Of a DNA stretch of 64,000 nucleotides, positions 1 to 11,202 are shown piece by piece. The stretch lies in NCBI GenBank assembly GCA_036971615.1, contig JAYKKR010000015.1:1-64000 (forward strand), read 5' to 3'. The position numbers were made by a program, and so were the translations under genes. Each line of letters opens with the position of its first letter. Position 1 is the stretch's first letter. The notes beneath the pieces were generated by a model, which made no database searches, was not told where the DNA came from, and saw only the letters and a program-made list of their open reading frames with translations. The DNA comes from Amyloporia xantha. Taxonomy: Eukaryota; Basidiomycota; Agaricomycetes; Polyporales; Adustoporiaceae.

Positions 1-1001
1 AGCTCCAACACCCTACAAAATACGCGTAATAGACAACGCACTCCCTGAGACTGCTCATGTCCACAGGAACCTCCGTATCACCGAACACAGCCGAGCGAAT
101 GACCGACTTCGGGTTCGACTTCATGTACGCCAACGTCCACTCAGGCAACACCCACGCAGCTGAGACGAGCCCGTCCTTACCAGTGCCATCCTGCTCCGTA
201 ACAAAGTAGCAGGTGATCACAGGGCTGTCCGCCTGCGCAGGGTTGCCCTCCCCGTCTTTCTTATCCTTCTTGAACTTCTCCCTCGCGTTCTCGGCAGCCT
301 TCTGCGTCCGCGCAGGCGCTTCCTCCAGAGGCACCTTCGTGAACTTGTCATAGTGAAGTGCGATTTGCGCGTTTTCGTCCCTGTCCTCGCCCGACATCAT
401 GCGCCGCATAGCCGCCATCAAGTCTGCGGCCTCTTTGTCACATTCGATCTTCATGGCAAAGTTATTCGCGGTAGATTTATCTTCGACGAGATTGAAGAGA
501 ACGATAGAGATCATCCAGAAATGTTCGACGATTTTCGGGACAGCGAGGGCGCGCTCTGCGAGTTTGAGGAGAAGATCGTTCACGGTCCCCTCGCCGCACT
601 CAATTTTGTGTCCTGCACGCCTGGAGTACCGTTTCAGTCCAGTTCTTACTGTCGAGCTCATGGAACTCACCAGTGGGCCTTCTGACATGCCTGCGAGCAA
701 TACCTGGCCTATAGTCCAGATCGGCCTTTATGAACGTGTCCGACGCGACATGACGCGTCTAAGCGCGTTTCCCAGATTCAGAACATACCTGTTTGCATCT
801 CGCACAGACCTTCAGCTCATTGCGCTGCAAGATCTTTCCGCACTGTGCGTCGCACTGCACCTCCAGATTATTCAAATTCTCCTTGCGCTCGTGACGGGAC
901 GGCAGCGACCGAGTGGCCTCCTCCCGCAATTCCGGGTTGATGACCTGCACAATGGGAACACGAGGAGCAGGCTCATCTTCTGATGCTGGCGTTCCGCTCA
1001 T
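1..1001 (-). CDS. MYND zinc-finger protein, 3' end cut off by window edge
   Basis: Reading begins at the ATG at 1001 (MSGTPASEDEP). After about 45 residues comes a MYND-type zinc finger that is only complete after splicing: CDAQCGKILQ, then CARCKQ joined across an intron to ARYCSQACQKAHW, then a further exon with GHKIECGEG. The spacing and the Cys/His ligands fit MYND, which usually mediates protein-protein contacts in transcription or methyltransferase proteins. The rest (about 745 down to 1) is a conserved-looking C-terminal part with no SET motif visible, a Lys-rich stretch (KFKKDKKDGEG) and a stretch around EWTLAYMKSNPKS. The protein runs off the left edge, so length and any C-terminal domain are unknown. 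Introns near 690-780 and 620-670 have GT..AG ends. I can name the finger with confidence but not a specific function. Confidence 0.75.
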
Positions 1002-1950
1002 GTCTGGTGAAGATATTTCGTGCCAGGGATGAAAAGGGCCTCAAGCGAACGCTGAACTTCAGGTTGTGCCACTGTGGCGGAACCTTCTAGCCATGTGCGT
1101 CTTACGTTGATCGCGTGCCGGTACTGGGCGCTTGTATGGGCTGAAGTCGTACTCCCGAGCAGCTTCAAGTTGGTAACCTCGAGCGTTTGGTTGACGAATC
1201 TCGTTTTGAGGATTTCGCACGCAGAGTCTTACTCTCAAATTCGGGTCGATTGCTTGACATTGGGAAATTCCGAAACACCCAGCGCATCCTTCAGGTACTG
1301 TCAATGGAAGTTGAGCTTGGTTCAAGCACATACAGCCAGGTACCGTCACGGCGTGCAACTCTAGATCTAAAGGTTTGATGATATGGTCAAGTCACGTCTG
1401 CTCAGAAATTGTGTTGCGGAAGTGATAGTGAGAATATCCTGCTTCGAATGAGCTCTCAGTAAGTATTACTTCCACGAGTCGTTGACGACTCGTGACGGTG
1501 CGTCATTTCTGATCATTGCCTTGCTGCCGTTCTTCTATGTCTTCGTTTCATGCATGTGACAGGACGCCGGGTGGTACCCATCAGCGCGGGGCTCATGATG
1601 CATGGTGTTTGGTATACCGCTGGACGTTGGAACCTTCAACTTGAGCTCTAGTTGACGGATAGAAACCAACCTCAAAACTGCAATTGTTGAACTTGATGTA
1701 TTTGTCGCTTTCAGGTAGCAGAGCTTTTGTTTTCTCGCGATTTCCACGTATGCTACGTGTGCTACGTGGTAATCTCGAATGAACATGCGTCATTCCAATT
1801 GTAGGCTCACACGACTGAAGCTACGTTCTGATCTGGGATTGATATTACAATTACATGTGTTGCTTTTTCTCGACTACTGATACTTGTGACTTCTTGAATG
1901 CTATATATACAGTGCGCGACTCGCCCCTAATTCTGCCAAGCACACCCATT
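1002..1950. other. Intergenic stretch
   Basis: This lies between the start of the MYND gene and the end of the Stm1-like gene. Only short overlapping open frames with no recognisable family or splice logic are present. There is a TATA-like run at about 1903-1911 with no obvious gene behind it. I see nothing else in it. Confidence 0.5.
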
Positions 1951-2586
1951 CTATGGCCCAATGGTGAAGTATGAGGAAGGGAATAAGTTAGACAGACACG
2001 GCAGTCTGTCGAAGAGTGTCAGCTGAATGCGCGTGTGACCTCTCGGGATACAAAACTCTCACCTCGGCATCGGTGGCGACAGGAATGTACCTGTTGGGGG
2101 GCGATACCGAGACCGCAGCAGAAGTGCGAGCGATGGACGCCAGGTCCACGTCTACAGAGGCCGCGACGTGAGCATCAAATCCGGGAGAAGTCGATGATAG
2201 AGTTAAGTCTACGTACTCTCGCTCTTGAGAGCTCTCTTCCTGAACTCTCTAGCCTGTAGGAGCTCTTCCTCAGAGAGCGAGCTGGTCCTGCGCTGGCTCA
2301 GCGACGGGCGCTCGACTGTCTCTCGTGGACGTTCCCCTGAAGCACAATACCGCATGAATACATGTATAAAAGACACACATAGTCAAGCGTCCTTACCTCC
2401 TTCTTCCTGAAACTCGGCCTCTTCGTCGCGGAGACCGGCCTCCTCGTAGTCGCGCTCGTTGCGGAGGTCACCCCAGTTGTGTCCGCCCGCGCCACTCTTG
2501 GGCATGCGCTTGTCCATGGAGTTCTTGGCCTCTGAGCGGTCCTTGATGATGGCACGAGGGTAGGTAGCGCGCTCTGTGCGGGTCAT
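1951..2586 (-). CDS. Small Stm1/HABP4 (hyaluronan/mRNA-binding family) protein
   Basis: Three exons: 2586-2397, 2336-2217 and 2151 downward. Spliced, the protein starts MTRTERATYPRAIIKD, has the family core KSGAGGHNWGD, an acidic stretch (YEEAGLRDEEAEFQEE), then SEEELLQAREFRKRALK and DLASIARTSAAVS. The short fungal HABP4_PAI-RBP1-like proteins have this order. Relatives (Stm1, SERBP1) bind ribosomes or RNA and help keep idle ribosomes stable; that role is inferred here. The first intron is 60 bp (2337-2396), the second 65 bp (2152-2216), both with GT..AG ends. The C-terminus is uncertain: reading on stops at 1988, while one more intron would carry the stop to 1951. A TATATAAA-like box lies about 110 bp upstream on the minus strand (near 2694-2701). 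Confidence 0.75.
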
Positions 2587-3442
2587 GTTGATGAAGATGA
2601 ATTATAGAGGGGGTTCAAGCTGAAGTTGTGGTTGTGGTTGTAACGATGGCTGTAAGACAACAGTGAAGGCCAAGGAGCGACGGGTGGCGGGTTTATATAT
2701 GCATGGAGGGTCTTGCGCCATGAGCGCCACCCAGCGCTGGCTTCGGTACATCAGCTCGCGTGACCGTTGGGGACAGGTTCCGCTGAATTACGCTTGACTG
2801 GATGCGTTCGAGCCGCTTCGAGCCGTTTCTGTTGCCGCATCCTCGAACAGTCTAGGTTCTCGCGTTGCTGTGTTTGAAGGCTGTACATGTGTTGATAACC
2901 GACGCCTGTGTACGTCCTTCGACATGCTGTCTTCGCCTGTCGTTCACCCCATCCATTGTGCAAGGCGGGCGGCATGTACGGCGGGCGGCTTAGACAAATG
3001 GAGGACCGATGATCCAACTCCAAGAATGACCTATGCGGGGTAACGTGGGAAAACGAGTGCTTCTTCCGGCGGCCATCAGCGGCAGACTCTTCCAGCAACC
3101 GGACCCCGCTGTCAGCCAAAGTCCTCGGTCACTGCCCGTGTCAGAAATTCGACCCTCTGAGCGGGGTACTGTACGTGAGCAACGACCAAGCAACGACTGA
3201 CCTTCGTTCCATCAACCTTGGTAATAACATCCGAGAGTTCGCTAGACGCGAGGTATATATTCATAACACAGACAGCAACGATAGCAAATACGACAAAAGA
3301 TCACAAGGCAAACTCACATTTCATCCTCGTCTAGGTTTAGAACCTCTGTCGACTGTCCCCGTGAACCCAATCCATGCTTCTCAGACAATAAGTTACCAGT
3401 CCTGAGGGTCTTCCCTGCCTGCTGCCTGCTGCGGCCCTATCC
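2587..3442. other. Intergenic stretch with TATA box of the Stm1-like gene
   Basis: Contains the upstream region of the minus-strand Stm1-like gene (TATA-like run at about 2694-2701) and the downstream region of CDC14. The open frames here are short, mutually overlapping and match no family that I recognise. Confidence 0.5.
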
Positions 3443-5404
3443 CTATCCCAACCCCCATATGCCCGCCTTTCGCACACCCTCCACGAGCGCATCTACATTC
3501 CCAAGCATCGACCCCAGGATCTCCTTCTTTTCTTCCATCGTCCGCGCCCCGTTCCTCTGGTTCTCCGCAGCGTTCTGAAGGCACGCCGCGGCTGAACTCG
3601 CCCTTGCCGGTTGGAATGGCGTGCTCAGACCGCTCATGACGTCTGCACTGCTCTGCGCCCGACGGTGTCTGTCGCGGTTGCCCGCGAGCGGCGTCTTCAG
3701 TGCTTCGGGCGAGCTCACAATTGAGGAAGCATCGCTCTGGGAGGAGACAGAGTATCCGCGAGCATGAGACGAGCCCCCGGGCCGTGGTGTCTGAGGGGCC
3801 TCTTCGCCTTCGGTGTCTTCAGACGAAAGCACGTCCATTGTGCCACGAGGCTTGGCCTTCGCTCTTAGCGCACTGCCTGCCCTCGCGCCACCGACGCCTA
3901 ATCGGGATACTTGCGCCTTCTTTGGGCTCAGTGGCACATAATCAACATCCTTCCGGAGCATCAGCAGGGATCGCGGCTGGGCCCTTTGGTTGGGTGGCGT
4001 GACGATACGCGGAGAAGGTACCAACCCGGGAATGCCAGCACGCAAAGCGGGGTTGAGTTTGGAAGGTTTGCGCCGGAGACCTCCGAGGACGAAGAATATT
4101 CCCGAGAGGGCTTCGGCGTAGCCTGCAAAAAGGAAAGTGACGTCGCCGACGTGGATGCAGATGCGTTTGAGAACATGGATGAGTAACTAGACCCAGAAGA
4201 GTCCCTGGATGCAGACGTCGAAATTGACGGGATCGGACGATGAGACGGCCTGAAGTGATCACTAGGTGACAGTGGAGAGTCACTGGAGCTGTCTAGAGGA
4301 GCAGAAGTAGGTTCCGCTTGAGATTCTGCCTGAGGAGTGTCTGACGACGAGATAGAAGTCGTCTCATCCAAAAGATAGAAGTACAAGAACTCCAGGCATT
4401 TCATCCTGAAGAAGGACAGTGAATACTAAAGCGACTACGTAGTCGAGCGATGACCTACCGAACTTCTCGCGGTGTGCCGGCTCTTTTCAAAATCTTCACA
4501 ACTAGTTGGACGCCACTGAGGTCCTCAAAGACACGAAGCGCAGGTGAGGAATCGACTAGGATGCAGAGCAGGGTATCTAGGACGGTCGATGCAAGAGATA
4601 TTGTAGCGGTGCTGGGACTTGGGTTTCGGGCGCTACCCTCGCCGGACTGGGGCGACGTGGGTGGCGACACTGTATTAGTGGTGGTATTCAAGGGCATTGG
4701 TGCGACATGACGAGATGTCAGTAAAAGATCCAGTATGACCTATCTCATCATCCTATATTATAATTCGCATCATGCGGCAGTAAAGATTCGCACTCACTTC
4801 GAGAGGATAACGACGACCCAGATACCTTTTGCTCGCCTTATGTACGAGAACAACGCCTTGAATAATAGAGAGTCCTTGGACGAGTTGGGTAGAAAGTGTG
4901 GCAATCTCCGCCTTTCTTTCATCTTGGAGGAATGAGCGATGGACGTGAGGTCCGTTGTGGCGAGCGATCTTGAGCAATCGCGGACTCACGATCTGAGGGT
5001 GTCTTGCTGGTTATATGCTCAAGACGTGCCGATGCAAGCGACATCCATGACAGAATGCGCGATGAGACTTGGAATGACGCGAAGAACCTATTAGCTATCC
5101 CATCAGCAGGCAGATCAGTCGTCACACGTACCGTTGCATTCGAAGGAATCTTGCAATTTGACAAAGATGCGCAGTCGCTCCGAAGCCTCCTCAGTTTCCC
5201 GAGTGCATATCTCCGCAAGCATACGCTCCAGTAACGAAAGAGCTTCCCCGATCTGTGCGGTCGACGTTCGTGCAGATACTAACTGCAAGGCACATTGAAC
5301 AAAACAGCCAGTCAGATATTATCCACGCTCACCTCGTCCAGAGCATCTTGCAAAACTTGCTTCATGGCAAACACTGATTCCAGGAGCGACGATTCATGAC
5401 TCAT
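3443..5404 (-). CDS. cdc14: Cdc14 family SIN component (septation initiation network scaffold)
   Basis: This is the fission-yeast type Cdc14 (Sid1 partner), not the phosphatase. Start ATG at 5404 (MSHESSLLESVFAMK); exon 1 ends at 5333 and exon 2 starts at 5282. Spliced text includes LSLLERMLAEICTRETEEAS, the HRSFLQDERKAEIA exon, then VFEDLSGVQLVVKILKRAG joined to MKCLEFLYFYLLDE, the best conserved part of the family. The C-terminal half is a Ser/Pro-rich linker with RAGIPGLVPSPRIVTPP and LLMLRKDVDYVPLSPKK, as in basidiomycete orthologues. The family scaffolds the Sid1 kinase at the spindle pole body to trigger septum formation. Oddity: the frame changes between the linker and RAGIPG. One extra base in the run at 4049-4052 would read STPALRAGIPG, so a single-base loss (real or a sequencing error) is likely. 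Confidence 0.85.
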
Positions 5405-5660
5405 GAGCGCTGCGCAGCTCTCGCCGTCGCTCCGAGTCTGCACAATGGGTGGTTGGGATGAAAGTGGCTTACGTAACGGACGGGAGGCAGCGCGTCCAGG
5501 GCAACGCGTAATCCACGTGATGGGAGTGATCGAACGCGACTGACGGTCCGCGTCTTGCGTGCGGAGCTCCGCCGTATATTCGCTACAGGCTCACGGCTGG
5601 TCATGTTGCACCTCTTTCTCATCGGTCTTTGCGCCCGAGCCTTGTCTGCCTGCAACCACC
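5405..5660. promoter_or_regulatory. Shared promoter region between CDC14 (-) and FAH-family gene (+)
   Basis: 256 bp separate the two divergent start codons. No clear TATA box was seen. An open frame on the minus strand crosses this stretch but is Arg-rich and unlike any family I know, so I treat it as non-coding. Confidence 0.45.
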
Positions 5661-6984
5661 ATGGCCCCCTTTAAGACGGTGCGTTATTGCTGGTGCTGGT
5701 GAACTCGGAGGGCGCACGTTGACGCAGGCGTGGTAGCAATGGACCCGTTTGATTCGGTTTGTCGCCGCAGAGACTAACCAGGTTCACCTCGGCGAACCTG
5801 TAGACCCTAGTCTTGATGGTATTATGCATAGTTGCTGTCCGTCGTCTGGAAATGCTGAGGGTCTCTTGCAATGCAGTTGGCCTGGCTTACGCGCAGAGGA
5901 AGCCCGTCAAGGCATATGAGATCCTGGGCTCAGTGATCGACCCTGCCGCGCAGGTCACTAAGAATGTACTGACGGTTAAGGAACTCCTCGCTCCTCTTGC
6001 GAGAGATGAAGTCGGCGGTATTGTGCGGTGCCTTGGCTTAAACTACGCTGATCATGCGGTCAGTCCGTTCATTCACTGGTGTCACATCTCAGAGTACTTA
6101 GGCTACATCGTGCGCACAGGCAGAGGCCAACCTGCAGAAACCTGCGTAAGCCTTCTTTGTGAAGTCTCAAGCTGGAGAGGCTCAAGTGATGTCACAGCGT
6201 TCCTGTACTATTCTACAAGCCGGTGACATCTCTCATCGGCCCCGGTGCCATCGTGACCGTCCCGAAGGTTGCTCGACCGGTTCAAGAACACTTGCCGGAC
6301 TACGAGGTTGAACTTGTCATTATCATTGGCAAGGCCGCGAAGAATGTCTCTGAGGCAGAGGCGCTCGACTACGTATTGGGCTATACCGGTGCTAACGATG
6401 TTCGTTAAACGAGACAGTCCGCTCGCTTTGACACTTATGACTTCAATATGCGTAGGTCTCCTTCCGGAAACTCCAAATGTCTGCGGGAGGTGGACAGTGG
6501 GGCTTTTCCAAGAGTTTCGGTGAGTATTCTCAATGTATCCTGATCAGCGTCGTTAACGAGAACGGTTTCCGCACAGATGACACAAACCCATTAGGCCCTT
6601 GTATCGTTGCTGCAAGCGCGATTCCTGACCCGCAACGCGTTCCCCTGAAATGCACTGTCAACGGCCAAGTCCTTCAGGATGGTAGCACATCGTATGTACC
6701 ATTGCTACTGACTTGCCCGACGTAAGTTTAATGGCTGACCGTCTGTCCTCCAAAGCGACCAAATCTTCACCGTACGGCAGACAATTGCTTACCTGTCGCA
6801 AGGCACCACTCTTCTTCCGGGGTCGCTCATCTTGACAGGCACACCAAAGGGTGTCGGTTTCGTGAAGAAGCCCCCACTCTACCTCAAAGGCGGAGACTAC
6901 ATGACGGTGACTGTGGGTAACGGCATTGGAACGCTGGCCAACCTGGTCGTCGAGGAGGACGCGAAGGAGAGGGCTAAACTCTAA
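5661..6984 (+). CDS. Fumarylacetoacetate hydrolase (FAH) domain protein
   Basis: A complete seven- or eight-exon gene, all introns GT..AG. Exon 1 is only 18 bp (5661-5678, MAPFKT) and splices over 58 bp to QWTRLIRFVAAET at 5737; exon 2 ends at 5818 and exon 3 starts at 5877. The rest reads YAQRKPVKAYEI, VRCLGLNYADHAAEANL, VLFYKPVTSLIGPG, LPDYEVELVIIIGKAAKNV, ALDYVLGYTGANDVSFRK, DDTNPLGPCIVAASAIPDP, LLPGSLILTGTPKGVGF, ending EERAKL-type at 6984. DYEVEL supplies the acidic metal ligands of the FAH fold, and the GTPKGVG loop is typical of FAHD1/FAHD2-like acylpyruvate hydrolases or oxaloacetate decarboxylases. The exact substrate cannot be told from sequence. No signal peptide is seen. Every exon joins in frame, unlike several neighbours. 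Confidence 0.9.
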
Positions 6985-7305
6985 TTTGCCATATGCAGAA
7001 TGAGGATTGTACGATATTTGCAGCACAGCGTGTCCGATAATCCATTGGTTGAAATCATGTTGCTACTGTCGCAAATTATCTTGTTCGTGGAATTTCGTAC
7101 GATGTTAGCGACTTTGGAGGAGATGTGTGAATCATAAATCGATCATACTGTACGATAGAAGAATACAGAAGCCGAGGCGTCGCTGTGTTTTGACCTCTGC
7201 ATCGGTACCACCACCGAGGGCGTCGCGGTGATTTCGATCGAGATTGGGATGCGTCACGCGAAGTGGCGTATAGAGCCACGTGCCTCTTCTACTTTCTACC
7301 AAGAC
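6985..7305. other. Short intergenic stretch before SPT3
   Basis: Holds the 3' flank of the FAH-family gene and the 5' flank of SPT3. No separate gene or clear promoter box was recognised. Confidence 0.4.
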
Positions 7306-8658
7306 ATGAACCAATTCAGAGTCGGCACAGCTAAGCCTGAGTACTCTCTCAGCACTCCTACCGCGGCGGATACGCCCCCGCCGCCTCCAAAGATGGCGAC
7401 GTCCGCGAAGAAAAATACCTCGGATACGCCAGGGGCAGGGAGTACAAGTACTCACAGGAGATATCCCAGATGATGTTTGTCTTCGGCGAGGTGCAGGACC
7501 CTAACCCGGAAACAGTCAACCTCGTCGAGGATATCGTGCGGAGTCAGCTTATTGAGTTGGTGAGTTGTGTATGATAGTAGAGAGTGCTGGAACTGACGCA
7601 GGACGTGCAGATTGTGCAAGCGCGCATGTTGGCTACTCGCCGCGGTGCGCGGTATCTCTCCGCAGAAGATCTCATCTTCCTCATACGACACGACCGCGCA
7701 AAGGTGAACAGGCTGCGGACGTACCTTTCATGGAAAGATGTGCGGAAACATGCCAAGGACTCTGGCGGTGATGGCGGAGGAGGGGTCGAAGTAGAGACGC
7801 TCGAAGACGGTGCAGATGGTGCGTAAATATATCGCCATTATATCCCAACTCGTTAACCAGTAAGTATAATGTAGACAAATTGACGGCGAAGGCGCAGAAA
7901 ATTACCATCAAGTTGCCATGGGAGATTATGACTATGTACTCCGACGTGCTAACTACGGACGACGAGGAAGACGAGGACGATATTGAGGCGCACGAAGCGT
8001 CGATCCAGCGACTGAAGGTAAGTCGTGGCCGCGGCCCATGAATGATGTCTCACATATCTCTACAGGAAGCCGATGATGCCACAAGACAGATGACGCGAGA
8101 AGAATACCAGCACTATTCTGACTGTCGTCAAGCATCTTTCACCTATCGCAAAGGTACGGGCCAACTTAACCTCTAATAATCAGATTTATCCTGATAAATT
8201 ACTGCATTGCAGCCAAACGTTTTCGTGAATTCCTTAACCTCCCGCCCTCACTAGACCTGAAAGCAAACGACGACACCGTCGACATCGTTGGCTTTCTCGC
8301 ATTCGAGATGGTCCGTTCCCTCACTATTGCAGGCCTCGAGGTCAAGAAATCACTGGAGGAATCATACCTACGCGAAGAGTTGCATGCGTCGCCTGTACTT
8401 GGCAAGCGGAAAGCGGGGTCTGCGCATGGATCGGACGCGAAGCGCATGCGGCGGGACGATTCGCCCGACCGAGATGCGGATTCCCCCTTGCCCACATGTT
8501 CGTTATTCCTGCCCCCGCCCGAAGCGCGCACATCACTACGCCCGGAGCACATACAGGATGCGTTTGCAAGGATGCAGTCGGATTGGGCACACCGCAGGTC
8601 CGCCGGGATGCGCGACTGGAGAGGAGGTTTGATTCGGACTACAGTCAGCCTCATCTGA
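7306..8658 (+). CDS. SPT3: Spt3, SAGA histone-fold subunit that contacts TBP
   Basis: Spliced core: [89 protein letters not shown], then [15 protein letters not shown] and [19 protein letters not shown]. These are the two histone-fold halves of Spt3 (TFIID-18 like N-terminal half). Spt3 in SAGA helps deliver TBP to promoters. Introns follow 7558, 7819, 8016 and 8151 approximately. The start is ambiguous: MNQFRVG at 7306 or [11 protein letters not shown] at 7393 (more like orthologues). Between that exon and YSQEI the frame shifts; one more A at 7445-7446 would give GAGSTKYSQEIS directly, so a single-base loss is likely. The C-terminal tail ([15 protein letters not shown] onward) is variable. 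Confidence 0.88.
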
Positions 8659-8829
8659 TCTTTCTCTCTTCTATTGTTATTTTTGGATTACCACCGCCGA
8701 AATGTCATCTCCTGCTTTGTATCGTTACACTAGTACTATTCCAAATGTCCGCTTGTTTTGGTTCTGCGATGTATATCTACTGTACACAAGACTTTTGTTT
8801 AGCCCTTCCTCGTCATCACGACTCGACTG

Positions 8830-10478
8830 TTAGAACAGCAACGATGCTGCTACTTCCAGATTGCCCCCTGCCGCAGCTAACGTCTGAATGGCCAGCTCTC
8901 TTGTTGCACCCAGGCCCATCAATGTCTGTATTGCCTCCTCCGGGTAGTTCGTCGGGGCAGGAGCCACTGGCCCCGCTGGTCCTCGCCCTACCGCACCGAC
9001 TGGTGCTGGCGTCGCGCCCAACGTGTGCCCCGCACCCGTGAAAGACTGACCCGGCTCTGCAGATGAGCCAGAGCCGGAGGCAGTTGGAGAAGACGGAGGC
9101 AACAGCTCGGGGTGATCAGCGCCTGCGCGCGGGTTGCGGGCCTTCTCGGGGAGCTCATGCTCCGCAAGGAAACTGACCTCACGGCCCTGGATCCGAAGGA
9201 CGTTCTTCTCGAGGTCGATGCAGGCTTGGTGGGCTTTGAGCATGTCGAGGCCAAAAAGGAGGTCCACATCACGGCCCTAGGCATGAGAGGGTGGCGCTGG
9301 TTAGCATCTACATCGATGGGTGCGTGTGCTAGAGGACGAGTATACCTCCATGACGGTGAAAGAGCAGGGGAGGTAGAGGTCGTCACCAAGTTTGAGCTGT
9401 GCACTGTGTATCCGACCAAGAATGCGCGCTGTCCCTACACCGACTGCAAGACCCGCAAAGCGGCGATCGAGGAGTCGCATGATTCTAGATGAAGCCTTTA
9501 GCAGAGTGTCCTATGGGAGACAAGAGAATCATACCCGCATGATTCCGCGCATTCCGGGGTAACTACGGGAACAGGAAACATATTTAGTTCTTTCATGAAA
9601 CCAATGCAGGGTAGATATTCCTCACTGATAGTCTGCTGCGCTCCGCTATCTACAAAAGCCTTCAGTGGATGTCCATTGACCTCCACAGGAACACTGTATT
9701 TGATTCTTTTGGTTACCGGACCATCTCCCCAAGCTACAGAAGACTCACTAAAGCATATTCACACGTCCAAACGACTCCGGAGAATACTCGAGTGCATGGT
9801 CCAAGTTTTCAGCCACAGCCTGTTGGCGAATCGCCTCCTCGATGCGGCGCTGGGCTTCTATGTCGTATGGATTTGCTTCGAGCTGGGCAAGCTCGCGCTC
9901 TGCCTCGAGCTGGCGTGCATGGGTCTGTCGTAGGAGCTCGGCAAAGCGGTTGGGGTCAGACTGGGCTGCTTCGGCAAGTTCGGGGTTGGCCTGGATATAC
10001 AGTCAGACAGACCTGCGATCCGCTGTGGCGACGATACATACCATTCGTAGTTGCGCCATGAGAGCTGGGTCACCGAGAACCTGTAATCGCATCATCTCCG
10101 CGTCCTGCTCTCCTGTTCTAGCCGCCCCATGAGGTGAACAAAAGTGGCGAAGTGTCGCAGCATATATAAGGTACATACCTGCCTGCTACGCTCACTTTCC
10201 TCCGGAGCAGCAGCATTGCACGGTCGCCCACACCAAGCCCGGCCATAGTGGCTTTGGGATTGCTTAGGTCGCGTCCTTCATGTGATATGCTCTGTTCGTC
10301 GACTGGGATCCCTGACTAACGTGCCCAAGGACATTAGACATCGCACACCAGACTAGATGCGAAGCTGCACTGGACTCACCTCCGCCTCGAGCAGGGCCAT
10401 AACGTTCTCGAGCTCCATGTTCGAGTCGATTTCGACCACAAACGTTTGTCCGAGGTCAGTAACAAAGGTCAACTCCAT
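8830..10478 (-). CDS. DDI1: Ddi1, ubiquitin receptor with retroviral-type aspartic protease fold
   Basis: Start ATG at 10478: [18 protein letters not shown], the N-terminal ubiquitin-like domain, followed by a helical middle part ([20 protein letters not shown]). The protease core is [17 protein letters not shown], then [34 protein letters not shown], and [19 protein letters not shown]. The C-terminal UBA domain is [19 protein letters not shown] with [14 protein letters not shown] ending at 8830. The catalytic triad reads DSG, as is common in fungal Ddi1, in place of DTG. Ddi1 ferries ubiquitylated cargo to the proteasome and can cleave heavily ubiquitylated substrates. All three expected domains are present and every exon join checked keeps the frame. 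Its start is followed by about 700 bp without a supported gene. Confidence 0.93.
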
Positions 10479-11202
10479 GCTAGGCGTCCTCTAGCTGGTC
10501 GTCACTGTTGCTGGTGTGTGGCACAAAAGTTCCAAGTGTGGGGCTTATTCGGGCGAGGCTCGGTAACGGCAGCGATCTCCGAGTCGACGCTGTGGATCAA
10601 ATCTAGTTTGGTTAAACTGTAGTGGATGGATGGGTGACGATCCTCGACCAGTGCTTTCGGCGAGAGGCGTTCGGGGAAAGGAGCAGTGGCAAACTTGGCG
10701 TCTATAGCTGAGAACAAAGGCCTTATAACCAAGATCACAGGAGCTTGCGTGTACACAGGAGACGCGTACGCGTAAGACTCGTAGCGTAGCAAGTAGTGGT
10801 ACATGTTTCTGACAAAGACAGGAGGCATAAAATGGGAGGGAAGGTGCTGGAACATGCGCGCACGCCAAATACCACCGCAGACACTGCGCGTCGTCGCGTC
10901 GCGTCGCGTCTCACCGACGCGTATGAATTGCGCAGTCTCCGCGTCGCATGACACGAACTTATTGCCAAATACAAATAGTAGGGGATTTTCTTCGCATAAC
11001 AACTTCTATCTTACACCTCGTTTCCCTCTTAGATTACTGCGCGCGAATGACGACCTGAATGAACACTTTCAATATTTCGCTCTCCACGAATGTAACGCGG
11101 GCTACTCACATTCGCGATCCACCACCCTTTATGTTCGACATCAACGCACTCTCCAGCGCCGAGGCAGACAGACTTGCATCTGTATCCCGTGCCATGAGCA
11201 TC
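10479..11202. other. Intergenic stretch, including a GCGTC-rich run
   Basis: Upstream of DDI1 and downstream of ATG29. A long open frame on the minus strand (10502-11002, 166 codons) has no recognisable domain and sits in the DDI1 promoter, so I do not call it. A simple run of GCGTC units lies near 10890-10910. Confidence 0.4.

Noticed and set aside
5401..5655. 84-codon Arg-rich minus-strand frame in the CDC14/FAH spacer
   Set aside because: Composition and position suggest the untranslated leader of CDC14; the real start codon with a conserved protein is at 5404.
10502..11002. 166-codon open frame on the minus strand upstream of DDI1
   Set aside because: No recognisable domain, no splice logic, and it occupies the promoter of DDI1.
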